Positions 36,832-48,104 of a DNA stretch of 64,000 bases are shown in pieces. This DNA is from Cyathus striatus. Taxonomy: Eukaryota > Basidiomycota > Agaricomycetes > Agaricales > Nidulariaceae. How positions within the stretch are numbered: position 1 is the first letter of the stretch; every line of letters begins with the position of its first letter. Position numbers and translations under genes: made by a program. The notes beneath the pieces are model-generated. The model made no database searches and was not told the origin of the DNA. It saw only the letters and a list, made by a program, of their open reading frames with translations. The DNA lies in NCBI GenBank assembly GCA_025738555.1, contig JAOVFP010000002.1, forward strand, positions 3,968,001 to 4,032,000, in the 5' to 3' direction.

Positions 36832-39800
36832 TCATTGCCCACTATGTAAAACAAAAGCTGTCGAAACCTCTTCACAAGACCAGCTAGAACCAGATAACTC
36901 AATGTTTGTGACCATATTTAAATACAGTCGGCTTACCAGCGCTATCGACAAAAATGAATAAACACAAGCACCGAATCGCAAAAATTGTACTCACCTAAAT
37001 GACCGCCCACGACTGGGCGCGCACGGAACCCTTCTGGCTCACCATTCGTTGTTTCGTACCAATCTCCGAAAGGCTGGGAGCTTAGTCCGTCTGAAGCCCA
37101 CTTCTTCACAGAGCTAATAAATAGGTCACGGGTAGAAGTATTCGTAACAATTCCTGCGGTCCATATTTCCCAATCTTGAATACAACTATAAGTCGAGTAA
37201 CCCAGGAATAGTTTGTTGCCTTCGTCTCACCTGACTTGGTATATGTATGTCTTCGCCGGTTCCATAAACCTACTTCATCGTTTTATCGAAAAGTCGACAT
37301 ACCTGGTATCCAATGGAACTCCGAATGGCTCTTCATGAATGACAGGAAAAGTTAGTTGTAGGAGCGATGGGATAAGAGAAGATACTTACGAGCAACGTTG
37401 TTGTACCATGCCGTTTCTTTCGATTGTTGTCAGATCGAATGAAGCAGCAAGGTAAAAGTAGATAGCTTACGCATAGAATAAATTGACTCCGGGAACAAAT
37501 TGAGCTTGAGCAGCTTATCCGCGTAAAGATTGTAAGTAAGACCCCAGCTTATTCCCCATAGAATTAGCCAGAAGTCGGTTGAGAGTCAATGTGAGTTCAC
37601 CTTGAAGAATCCCCGTACTAAAAATAATATAAGTAGTTAATTCGTTGCAGACAGATCCAGTCTTACAGATAGTGTAAGATGTTTTCCTGAAGAAGACATC
37701 GCCAGTGTTTGCCATTGATTGACAAAATCTGATGCAATTGACTATGCTTGCTCTTAGAATGTAGTCACAACATGGGTTCCAAGGTAACGCACAGAATAAT
37801 TAGCGGCCTTTTCGGCATTTCCTGCACGTTGGGCAATATCAGACATCGCGCGGATACCAGCTATGCCTTTGATAGCAAGGTTCGTTTGATTTGCTAAAGA
37901 TCCTGCGAAGTCATCCGTGCTAATCTGATTTGCAGGAATGAGGGAATCTTCAATCAGGAACTGAGCCCATTGGTCAAGAAGGCGGAACTATCCACGGTTT
38001 GTTAAAACAGACTCGACTGTAAAAAACCGAACATACGTAACGTATAATATGAGAGTTGTCTCCAGTCTTTTGCGCATAACTAAGTGCCATGATAATCATG
38101 TTCCCGCTCTCTGAATATAGTATGAACGTGTATACTGCGGGACTTTTGACGGTAAAATAGGCTTACCTTCCACAGGCATCGGTTCATCTTTTCCGTCGTT
38201 ATGACCCGTGGCATTAGGGTAATGAGAACCTTCGTAAGATATTAGAATTATTCTATAAATATACCATTTTAACCTACCTAGATCATGGACACTCCATGCG
38301 TTAGGATACTGGCCAGTTTCTTGGTAGCGGAAAAGTCCTTCGAGTAAGTACTTCCCTAGCAGAGGGTTGGTATACAATAATGCTGGCCATGCAGGGAAAA
38401 TAACGTCAACGGTGTTAACATTCTAAGTAAAACCTATAAGCCAACTTCTCAAAGTAAGGTCACAGAAAAGTCATTTACCCCATCGCTTGATATCTCTATA
38501 TACGATAAATTTTAATGCATTAGAGATTTAAATTACTCGGTCAATAAGTACCTTTCATGAACACTACTACGTCGCTGGTATTGAATGAGCCATTGCTCGT
38601 CTTTGATATTGTTATTTCTGTTGCACCCAACGCCTGCCGGATGGATAGTGCAACGACCGAAGCATAATCAGTTGAAATCTTGGTAGCATCAGCATTTACT
38701 TTAGCATCAAAATTCTGTGCACTTTGGAGTGCCGCAGAATAGCTACTAAGAACCGAGGCAATCTAAACAGAAGAAAGATTCACATGTAAATATATATATA
38801 TCCTCTAAATAGGCTCACCAGAGACTGAACCGAGCTAAAGTGACTCCAAAAATATAGGTATCGCAGTTGTAAGCCATTTGCCACAATATATTGAAGGGCG
38901 GGGTCTCTGACATGACCCACGGTAAAGACGGTTGAAGCAGAAATATTGCTCACATTGCCAAGGTCCTGGGCAAATGCAAATACGGGCCAGTTGTTTGAAA
39001 TAGCCCGGAAATTTGTGTCCTCAGTATTAAGAAGCTTGCCGCTATTTACAAATTGCGCGCGGACTGTGACATCAGCCCCAGTCTGATATGTGGTCGTACT
39101 GGTCTAGAGTGAAGGCTGAGCACATATTTTCCCTCAAGGGACCGTTTATTTTTACGCACCTTTTCAATGGCGTAGAAAGCCGAACCATCTAAATTAGAGA
39201 TCGTTTAGTAAAGGCAGAGAATATGTCATTCCATCTTACATTGGGTGTGGTCATTTATTTCTGCAAATGGGCTTTGCGATGCAAGTTGTACCTGGTGTAT
39301 AAGAACGTCGGATAAGGTGGTGTTCCAATTTGCAACTAGGGAATTATCCCCGGAGACCCATTCAGCGCTGATGTCAGAGTATACTTGAACTGAATGACTT
39401 TGACTATCCGATGACTGTGCCTCAATAGCCATATAAGCAAAGGGCGTTGACTGCTTCACTAAATCATCGACCTAGTTATCATTACAATTAACATGCCAAG
39501 CACATTATTCGAGGAAAACGGACTTCAACAGGGCTTAAAAAGGTCACAGTTATGTCCACTGGACCGGCTGAGAGCACGAAAGTGCTTTTTGTAGCTGTGA
39601 ACTGAAATGTGTCAATCCCAGAAAATATTTATGTGAGGATCAAGTTACTTCGGTTTGTTTTTGTACTGCCTTATTAAAATTAACACCAGGAACACCGGGA
39701 GCGCCAAGAAAGCTGTAAGGTACTCCATCGACTTTCACAAAACCACACCATCCGAGGATCTATAGAACCACAGTAAATGAGTAGTTGTAGCCTTACAAAT

Positions 39801-40075
39801 TATTTGGGGCATAACTGAGCCAGTCCAGAACGTAGGCCAGACGTCATTAAGAGCAGCTCCTATGAATATCACAATGAGTCAATTATTCCAACCCTAATCA
39901 AATTACTATAATGCTCAATCGTACCTGAACCTTGAGGGAGCCATGCAGACAGATACGGTGTTCGTACTGCTAGTGGTATAGCAGGAGGATTGAATGGTGT
40001 AGCCGTCCACGACAGCGCATTCACAGCTGCAGCAACATATAACAAAAAGAATAGGTGCATGATTGGGGAATTCAT
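36832..40075 (-). CDS. gtaA: Secreted glutaminase (GtaA type; DUF5127/DUF4965/DUF1793)
   Basis: Extracellular hydrolysis of glutamine to glutamate. The ATG at 40075 gives a signal peptide (MNSPIMHLFFLLYVAAAVNA), then PFNPPAIPLAVRTPYLSAWL typical of this family. Next come FWTGSVMPQIIWLGWCGFVK and VDGVPYSFLGAPG, VDITVTFLSPVE, VQVYSDISAEWVSGD, FAFAQDLGNVSN and NVNTVDVIFPAWPALLYTNP. Then LLEGLFRYQETGQYPNAWSV and HDLGSHYPNATGHNDGKDEP are the core of the (alpha/alpha)6 domain. The last clear block is EGFRARPVVGGHL near 37000. About 20 exons. The exact stop is uncertain: after GGHL-AL the frame can end at 36832 or splice again. Confidence 0.85.
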
Positions 40076-40535
40076 CTACAATGTTTATCGCAGTTTAAAT
40101 AGTCGACATGGTGAGAGGGTCATCAGGAAGACAAGAATCGCCTTGGCTTCCTATGAATATGAACACAAGAAATCATGTATCAAGTGGCCCGATTACATGC
40201 GTGAAACAAAGTTGAAATAGAATTAAGAACCGTATCAACGTAGTTAGCGACCGAAGGCGGTCCAAAGGCACATGGTAGCAGTGGCCGCATGGGGTAGTCA
40301 TATGAACGCCGAAGATATTTTTATTACTTTATGACCGTCATGACATTACTGTGCAACATATCTCGTGTGCAAACTTAGCTCTGACTGGGAAAAGAAGGAA
40401 TATGAATGCACATGAACTCACATATGAAAGTACATTTTCTATGTGAAATCATTTTAAATAACGGACCACTGTTGGACCACCGCCACAGAATACAACACAA
40501 GCCTAGTCGCCCGGGTTACAGCCTCGACGGCGCAA
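40076..40535. promoter_or_regulatory. Promoter region of the glutaminase gene
   Basis: About 460 bp between the PLP1 stop and the glutaminase start, AT-rich. No specific element recognised. Confidence 0.4.
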
Positions 40536-41446
40536 TCATAAGTCGAAAACATCATCATCTTCATTCTTCTCGCCCTGCCTAAAGGATGACACACGGTAAC
40601 CAGATTCAATACTGGTCTTTGGAGATTTTTGTATCACACCTTGAACAAATCAGTTGAAAGAAGAACGCAGATCGATATATTACTGTACCGGTCATCAATA
40701 GGCGTAGCTCTAAGACAGTAGTCTCAAAGTTATCAACGTTTCCAAGATCCTCAAAGCCGATTAATCTGTACAATGGGTCAACTGCGAAACCGACGTCATA
40801 GTCAATGAAAGCGCACCTATCCTTTGAAACTCCATCAATAAAGCATACTACGCATGGAAGGACTTTTATTTGGAGTTTCTCCACAAGCCATGGAACATTT
40901 TCCACAAATACACGGAAAAATCGCGTTTCGAAGTACTTCGCTGCTAGTTTCTGAATATGAATATTCCATGAAAACGTATCTTCTATGAAGGTAACAGAAT
41001 GCAAACATACAGCCAGATGTTTGTCCATAACTTCACATCTTTTAAAGTCGGAATGGTAAAAGTGGACGACACATTTATGCTCCCGTCTGAGAAAAAGTTG
41101 ATGAAAAGCAAAATAAAAATGGCGTTCAGACTTACGCACTCACACGAATCACCTCCTTTTCATCCATAATTTCCGTATATTCTCCATGATGGCCCACTTT
41201 CATGTCTTTGACGTGCTCCATTCTAATTTTTATTAGTATATTCAGCGTACTTGAAGGCATCACATACTCCCGCTTCAAGACACTCATACCATGCTCTCTT
41301 ACGGCGGCGCTGTCGCTGTTCTCAATTTCAGCTTCTAATTCAGCAAAAATAGCATCTTCATCGTCATCCTCGTCTTCGTATTGACGTTGAATATTAGGTT
41401 GTAGCACACGTGAGGCGAGAGAATCGATCCTAGAGATGCTGGGCAT
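40536..41446 (-). CDS. PLP1: Phosducin-like protein, thioredoxin-fold CCT cofactor (TXNDC9/Plp1)
   Basis: Cofactor of the CCT chaperonin in tubulin/actin folding. Starts MPSISRIDSLASRVLQPNIQ at 41446, with an acidic stretch (YEDEDDDEDAIFAELEAEIE). Then MEHVKDMKVGHHGEYTEIMD, EKEVIRVSA, REHKCVVHFYHSDFKRCEVM, and the thioredoxin fold AKYFETRFFRVFVENVPWLV and LQIKVLPCVVCFIDGVSKD. An intron splits KDR-LIGFEDLG. The last exon, reached through a splice after LRLLMTG, reads SSFRQGEKNEDDDVFDL, the usual family end. Stop TGA at 40536-40538. Diverges from DOM34 over 239 bp. Confidence 0.92.
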
Positions 41447-41685
41447 AATAGTGGAGTAGAGAGAAAGTTTCAGACATGCAAGTCGAATGCAAGTTTGCAA
41501 TGTACCAACAGTCTTATGTAATATCGGTCCGACGGACGAAAAGATCTAAGATACTTGCTACATAGCGTACTTCATACTCAGTACTTTCATCCTAGTTATC
41601 TGAACTTCCAAACACTGTAACATTAATATTCAAGAAATAGGAGAATAGCGCTTCTTGTTGGGCCCTAGCATCTACTGAATATCGT

Positions 41686-43279
41686 ATGAAGCTTATTAAT
41701 AGATATATTGACAAGCATGGTACGGTAAGTCACCCTTTGCCAACGACTTGTTCGTACTTCAGCTTATCGTCTTCAGGGTCATGTAACCTTGCGTCCCGAG
41801 GACGACGAAGATATGTGGCATCTTTACAATCTTATTCAGCAAGGCGATTCCGTCAGAGCTCCAGCTATACGGTAAGCAATTTGGAAACTAGCAATAATTG
41901 TTCAACACCCAACGACATGGCAGTCGTGTACAAACAGTTTCTGCTACAGGATCGACCGAATCCCATCGTGTTCGTCTAAATCTCACACTAGAAGTTCAAA
42001 AAGTGGAATTCCTTGCTTCTGCTTCGGGAAGCGGGGGACAAGACACATCTGCGGACCGTAGCTTATCTGGTGTGCCAACGACTGCCTCGCTTCACGTTAC
42101 AGGTCGCGTCACCTCTGAAAATCCTCATGTGAAGTTAGGAGCATTCCATACCTTGGATATTGAGCCTAATCGTGATGTGAGAATTGAAAAAGCTGATGGC
42201 TGGGATAGTATCGCTGTAGGACGTGTTGAAGAAGCCATCATACCTGGGCGGGGTGCCGAGGTCGGTGCGGTTGTATGTGGGGAAGGGACAGCCGCCTTCT
42301 GTTTGTTATCCGAGCACATGACAGTAGTAAGTCATCGAATCTCAGTTTCCATACCCAGGAAATCAGCTTCATCTGGCGCGTCTCAACATGAGAAGGGGTT
42401 GCAAAGGTTTTATAGCATTCTTTTCGACTCATTTATACGGCATATTCCATATGCATCTTTAAAGGCCATCGTCATTGCTAGTCCAGGATGGGTTAGAGAT
42501 GCTGTTTTCGATTATCTTACCGTGGAAGCTGGCCGCAGAGGAGACAAGGCACTATCGAGAGCGTTAAGGGAGAAGGTTCTTAAGGTACATGTGAACAGTG
42601 CCCACGTACATAGCTTGGTTGAGGTTCTAAAGAGTCCAGAGGTATGTAACAGAAAAGCGGAAGAACTTATAATATTGATCAACAAACACATGCAGGTAAC
42701 ATCACAATTAAAGGAGACTAAGTTCGCTAGGGAGGGCATGATGCTTGACAAGTGCGCTATTTATCGCTCCTTGCAAAACCTAGTTTGTTCTCATTCTTCA
42801 TTCCATAGGTTTTTCAAGATGCTCGGAAACGATGAGATGCGTGCGTGGTATGGTCCAGATCATGTTCATTTAGCTGCAGACCGTGGTGCCATTGGAACAT
42901 TACTTATATCTGACAATCTCTTCAGGTAGTGGCAATTTTAGATTTACTATACAAACATTACTAACGAGGTTTTCGCGATTGCAGATCAAGTGATCCTGCA
43001 ATGAGAAAGAAGTATGTCGAACTTGTAGAGTCAATCAGACATAGGGGCGGAGAAGTACTCATATTCTCAAGTATGCATGAATCTGGACAACGTATGCATT
43101 TTTTTGTGGTACAAGTCATTGCCATACCAATCTTTACTATAGAGCTCAACCAACTCACGGGAATTGCTGCAATATTAACGTTTCCTCTTGACGTCGAGGT
43201 TGTCGAAGCAGAGGAGCGCATGACAGAGGAAGAAGAGAAAGGAACTCAGGAAACAGAGGAACTAGCTGGGGCGGGCTAA
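41686..43279 (+). CDS. DOM34: Dom34/pelota ribosome-rescue factor
   Basis: Works with Hbs1 to split stalled ribosomes in no-go and non-stop decay. Starts [20 protein letters not shown] across the first intron, then [20 protein letters not shown] (eRF1_1 domain). The central domain contains [20 protein letters not shown] and [15 protein letters not shown] text. The third has [20 protein letters not shown] and [20 protein letters not shown]. Next is [20 protein letters not shown], then a short acidic tail ([17 protein letters not shown]). About six exons; stop at 43277-43279. Confidence 0.93.
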
Positions 43280-43774
43280 GTGAGCCCGGCCGCCCTGGGG
43301 AAGCAACTTGGAAGCAATCAATGTACTTAACTGCGATCTTATTGTTATTTGGCATAGAGGACGTCGACAAACAATGTATTATTTGGTCTATTTATTTGTA
43401 CACAACGGTATAGACAAATAGCCTTGCACTATCGACACGGCAATCTGTTGCCATGTCGACGGTAGTAGTATCCAAGGAAACGTATTTGGCATTATTTGGG
43501 ATGGTAGGCGTCGCATTGAAAATTACCTGACAAGGTTAAAATGAAACTACAGGCATTCAACGATCCAATCCGCCCAATACTCCATGCCATCCATTGTTCC
43601 TCCTGCTATTTAATCATGTCTGCCCCTTTCCGTTCAAACCATCAGCCAGTCCTCCGACATCTGTCTGGTCACACGCTTCTCAGCTTTTACCGTCTGCATC
43701 TACTCGCTCCTGAAGCACTTTGATTAGTAGCTTGTCCTCACAACCCATCACCTACATACCTTCCACACATCGCA
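43280..43774. other. Intergenic region, nothing firm
   Basis: About 495 bp after DOM34. No gene, repeat or RNA recognised. Confidence 0.4.
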
Positions 43775-44092
43775 ATGGCATTTAAATCTTTTCTGCCTTC
43801 TTCCCCTTCCTCAAGCTCGCCACGCGAAAGGCATATCCTGACAGAAGAATTCACCAGTGCTGCGTGCCAACCCCGTAGCACCACCCGCAAGCCATTTTCC
43901 ACGAAGCAAAACGTAGCTTCATTTTCCAGTGGTTCTTCGAAGAAATCTTTCCACCTCTTCATTGCAGCGAGTTCGCCTCGAGATACACACATGATGTACG
44001 AGGAATTCGGCCAAGCTTTGCGCTCCTCCAGTGTCAATACCAACAAGTCGTCCAAACCATCCAAGCTGAGCAAGTGGTTGGGCTGCAAATGA
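43775..44092 (+). CDS. Small protein with a twofold SPR-x2-H-x3-EEF motif
   Basis: Uninterrupted frame of 105 residues (MAFKSFLPSSPSSSSPRERH onward). Two similar segments, SSPRERHILTEEFTSA and SSPRDTHMMYEEFGQA, lie about 50 residues apart, joined by a Ser/Lys/Phe-rich linker and ending in a basic tail (KPSKLSKWLGCK). A 116-codon frame also exists antisense, so strand and coding status are not certain. No family recognised; no signal peptide. Confidence 0.4.
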   Translation: MAFKSFLPSSPSSSSPRERHILTEEFTSAACQPRSTTRKPFSTKQNVASFSSGSSKKSFHLFIAASSPRDTHMMYEEFGQALRSSSVNTNKSSKPSKLSKWLGCK

Positions 44093-44726
44093 GCATGGCG
44101 TCTACTCTTTGCGGCTATAATTTGGAACGAATCTAGACCTTGATATCACTGTCAAAGTCTCGTTCGACAATGCCCTGCGACAGGGTAAATCGCTCGAATG
44201 CCACGATCACCAGCACACACCAGGTTTGCCATCATAGCAAACTTTCGCCAATTTTCGTGAACATATGATAAAAGAGTAATACTATTAGGACTATCCTAAT
44301 TGGTGGCAGTTCGCATTTCGTCATAAACATGGAAACCAGTGTTATGACACTAGCAAGAGTTTCTGTCGACAGGCACAGATGTTAGGTCGAGAACTTAGAA
44401 ATACTTTTAATGTTATAAAAATGGACGGACTACTCGTATATCCAGTCAATATATTGTATTATTGTCGATACAGAATCCTCATCAATAACAAATTCCGGGG
44501 ATTGTTGAAATCCGATTACTACTAATTTACGCAAAGTTCCTGCCTCCCATCGAAGCACTCGGCGAGTCATAGCAGCATCTACACACCCCTCGTCGATGCG
44601 ATAATCCATTGGACTTGAGTCACTACAACCACCCTGCGGTCAACAGCATCTGGCGCTACCTATCGGAAGCGACATGTCTTTAAATACATACGCGAGCGCT
44701 GTTGAAGCGGAAAGGCCAAAAGAGTT
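44093..44726. other. Intergenic region downstream of MET6
   Basis: About 630 bp, AT-rich toward the right, holding the MET6 3' untranslated region. I see no RNA gene or repeat that I can support. Confidence 0.4.
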
Positions 44727-47414
44727 TTAAGCATATTGTTCGCGAGCCCACTTGGCAGCATTGACAAGATTAATGAGGGACGCTTCAGTCTCTTTCCATC
44801 CACGAGTCTTGAGACCGCAGTCCTGTTGAAAAAGATCGTTAGAATAGAAGTCCATCCCATCAGACATTAAAACACGTACAGGATTGACGAAGAGCAAAGA
44901 ATCGGGCAAGATGTCCAACATGGCCTTAAGGCGATCCTTAATTTCTTGATCACCAGGCACACGAGGAGAATGAATATCATAAACGCCGGGGCCAATTTGA
45001 TTAGAATAGCCGTATTGCTTGAAGGTGTTGAGGAGCTTCATGTCGCTCTTAGAAGCTTCGATGGAAATGACATCAGCATCAAGACGCTGGATAGACGGGA
45101 AGATATCATCAAAGTCGGAGTAGCAGAAGTGGGAGTGAGTCTGAAGCTGGTCAGTAACACCAGCGGTGGCAAGCTTGAAAGAGTCCACAGCCCATTTCAG
45201 GTATGCATCCCAATCAGAGCGGCGAAGAGGTAACTATACAATAGTCAGTAACAACAATAGTAGAAATGAAGATGATCACGAACTCCTTCACGAATAGCTG
45301 GCTCGTCAACCTGAATGGCACTGATACCCGCCTTCTCAAGGTCGACAACCTCATCGCGCAAGGCAAGAGCTAGCTGCTTGGACTGAAGCTCGCGGGACAC
45401 GTCGGCACGAGGGAAGGACCAGTTGAGAATAGTAACAGGTCCTGTCAGCATGCCCTTCATGGGTTTCTGGGTCAAGCTTTGGGCGTAGCTGCTCCACTTG
45501 ACGGTCATAGGGCCAGGTCGGATGACATCTGATACGATGATAGGGGGGCGGACATAACTAGGCAAAAAAGCGTTGTAAATAGCAACACCCGTGCACCTTA
45601 TGAAGTACGTACCGAGAGCCGTAACTCTGAACCCAAGCGTTTTGAGTGAAGACGAATCCCTTCAGCTGCTCGCCGAAGTATTGCACCATGTCATTACGTT
45701 CTGGTTCACCGTGCACCAAAAGGTCAAGGCCAATTCGCTCCTGGAAGCGAACGACACTTTCGATCTCCTTCTTAATGAAGTCCTCGTATTGTTCTTCAGT
45801 GATTTCTCCCTTTCCAAGCTTGGCACGGGCCTGGCGGATCTCCTTGGTTTGCTACAGGCAGCAAGTAGGTAAGAAACATAGCTGATACATGAATAGGAAT
45901 TATCATACCGGGAAAGAACCAATCGTAGTAGTGGGGAACTTTGGAAGATTCAAATGTTTAGCCTGAATCTCCTTGCGTACTGCGAAGGGGCTCTTGCGCT
46001 CCAGCTGATCAGGAGTAATAGCATCAACACGTTTGCGAATAGTGTCATCGGAACTGCTCTCGAACTCGCGACGTTTAGCAATGGAAACTTTGTTCTCTTC
46101 CAAAGCGGCAGTAATGGCGGGATCTTGAGAACCAGAAAGGACAGCGGCAATTGTGGCAACCTCAGAGGCTTTCTCCAAAGCAAACGAGAACCAATCCTTT
46201 TGCTCGGCGGTAAGTTTGTTCTCGGACGCAAGTGTCACTGGAGTGTGGAGAAGCGATGAGGAGGTGGCGACAATCACACGATCCTGACCAAGGGCATCAA
46301 CTGCTTTCTGACCAAGCTTGATGGCGGCATTGAAGTCGGTCTTCCAGATGTTGCGGCCAGAAACAAGGCCGAGAGAGAGAATGATTGGAGTAGACTTGAT
46401 AGCGGCAATGACGTCGTCTAATTGACCAGGAGCACGGTCAAGGTCAATGTGGAGACCAGCGACGGGAAGCTTGGCGACATAGGAAAGGTTGGAGTCGAGG
46501 CGGGAGAAATAGGTGGTGAGAAGAATCTTTGGGGCAACAGGAGCGAGTTCAGAGTAGGTGGAAACAAACTCCTTCTCAAGGGTGGCAGCGCTATCGAGCA
46601 CAAGGATAGGCTCGTCAATCTGGACCCATTCAGCACCAGCAGCTTTAAGATCGGCCAACAAGGTTTTGTATAAAGGAATAAGCTTGGGGAGGAGGCTGAT
46701 GGGCTGGAAGCCAGGCTTGGCATCTTTTGCAGCCTTTCCGAGAACGAGGAAAGAAACGGGACCGAGAACAACAGGACGGGTGTTTACGCCTACAGCCTGG
46801 GCTTCCTTGAATTCCTCGACAGCTTTGTTAAAATTAAGTTTGAAATCGGTCTCTTCAGAGAACTCCGGCACGACAAAATGGTAATTGGAATCAAACCTAA
46901 TCAGGAAGGATTAACAAGAGTGGATTATGGATGGAATTGTATGAGAAAAGCTTGCCATTTCTTCATCTCTGATGCTGGAACATCAACGCCAGCAGACTGG
47001 CGACCGCGACCCATGGCAAAGTAAACATCCAGGGGAGAGAGGCCAAGACCCACGTAACGCTTAGGGATGACATTGAAGGCGGCAGAGTGATCAAGAACAT
47101 GATCATAGAGAGAGAACTCTCCGCTGGGAAATAGGAGAGTACAGCTGAGAAGGGACGATTGAGAATATGAAGAGATAGGACTAACCTGGGGACGAAGTCA
47201 ACACCCCTGGACTTGATGTTGGACCAGTTGTCCTTCTTCACGTCAGCAGCGGCCTTGGTGAGGTCATCAGCTGAGATTTTGCCGGCCCAGTAGGCTTCGA
47301 CGGCCTTCTTGACTTCACGGTTGGCACCTGAAGGAAATAAGTAAGAAAGGGAAAGGAAAGAAGGAGAAAGAACAAACCGATGCGGGGGAATCCGAGTACA
47401 CTGGAAGAGACCAT
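44727..47414 (-). CDS. MET6: Cobalamin-independent methionine synthase
   Basis: Transfers the methyl group of 5-methyltetrahydrofolate-polyglutamate to homocysteine, making methionine. First exon [12 protein letters not shown], joined to [20 protein letters not shown]. Then [68 protein letters not shown] and [15 protein letters not shown]. The C-terminal half has [61 protein letters not shown] and [17 protein letters not shown] with the zinc-binding His and Cys. It ends [11 protein letters not shown] (zinc Cys) and [11 protein letters not shown]. Full length for the family. Two CACGTG boxes lie upstream. Confidence 0.96.
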
Positions 47415-47496
47415 GGTGGGGAGAAGAGGGATGATGGAGGAAGGAAAGGAGGGGAAGTGAAAAATACGAGTGGGATTGCGAGCTTATTATAAGAAG

Positions 47497-47502
47497 CACG
47501 TG
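47497..47502. promoter_or_regulatory. CACGTG E-box, MET6 proximal
   Basis: Exact CACGTG 83 bp upstream of the MET6 ATG. In yeast Cbf1 binds this core in sulfur-amino-acid promoters. Confidence 0.5.
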
Positions 47503-47583
47503 GTGAGGTGCTAATTATCGATAATCTGGATCGATGTGACAGTGATAGAAAGATTCTGAAGAATGGGGCCATCGTTGCATCAA

Positions 47584-47589
47584 CACGTG
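47584..47589. promoter_or_regulatory. CACGTG E-box, MET6 distal
   Basis: Second exact CACGTG, 170 bp upstream of the MET6 ATG and 87 bp from the first, in the MET6/xylitol dehydrogenase divergent region. Confidence 0.5.
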
Positions 47590-47897
47590 CAATGCCTCTG
47601 TGACGAGAGTTTCAATTTGTCGTGCGACTCCCTCTGAGACTGGACATATCGTCCGATGTGTAGTAGTTACACGCTTTCCTCTATAAATGTAGTATGCCTC
47701 CCAAACTACTTTCCCTGCTCCAATCCTACTCTCTCGTCATCCCACGAACGTGGGCTCTCTTTAACACTGCACTTTCGTCTCCTCGCAGGCGGATTTCCTC
47801 GGACGTCACATCCTATGCGCTCCTATCTGTAATCACCGTTACGTATCCATCTTGACTTGCTTAACATTTATCCTATACACATGTTTGTCCGATATCA

Positions 47898-47926
47898 CCC
47901 CGCTCAGGGGATGCGGGGACGCGGGG
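47898..47926. promoter_or_regulatory. Cluster of CreA/Mig1-type GCGGGG sites
   Basis: CCCCGC at 47898-47903 and a direct repeat of GCGGGGAC (47913-47920 and 47921-47928). Each contains the GCGGGG form of SYGGRG, the site of the fungal carbon-catabolite repressor. They lie 180-210 bp upstream of the xylitol/sorbitol dehydrogenase start. Confidence 0.5.
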
Positions 47927-48104
47927 ACGAGGGTCCTATCCTAGTCTATTCATGCTCTATCCTGGTCTCGTCCGGGAGCAGGCGGTCCGATTACCTACTG
48001 CACATAGTACTTAGTCCAGCAGTTTGAGCCTGCAAATGTATTATCTTCACCCATCGATTTCATCACCTACGTTCATACACAGTCAGTAGTCGCCTGCATA
48101 TATC

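Noticed and set aside
43738..44088. 116-codon frame antisense to the small SPR/EEF gene
   Set aside because: The plus-strand frame shows the cleaner duplicated motif with SSPR and EEF spacing; antisense kept only as a caveat.
46418..46771. Alternative minus and plus frames within MET6
   Set aside because: Codon-biased coding sequence of MET6 leaves other frames open; none has a motif.
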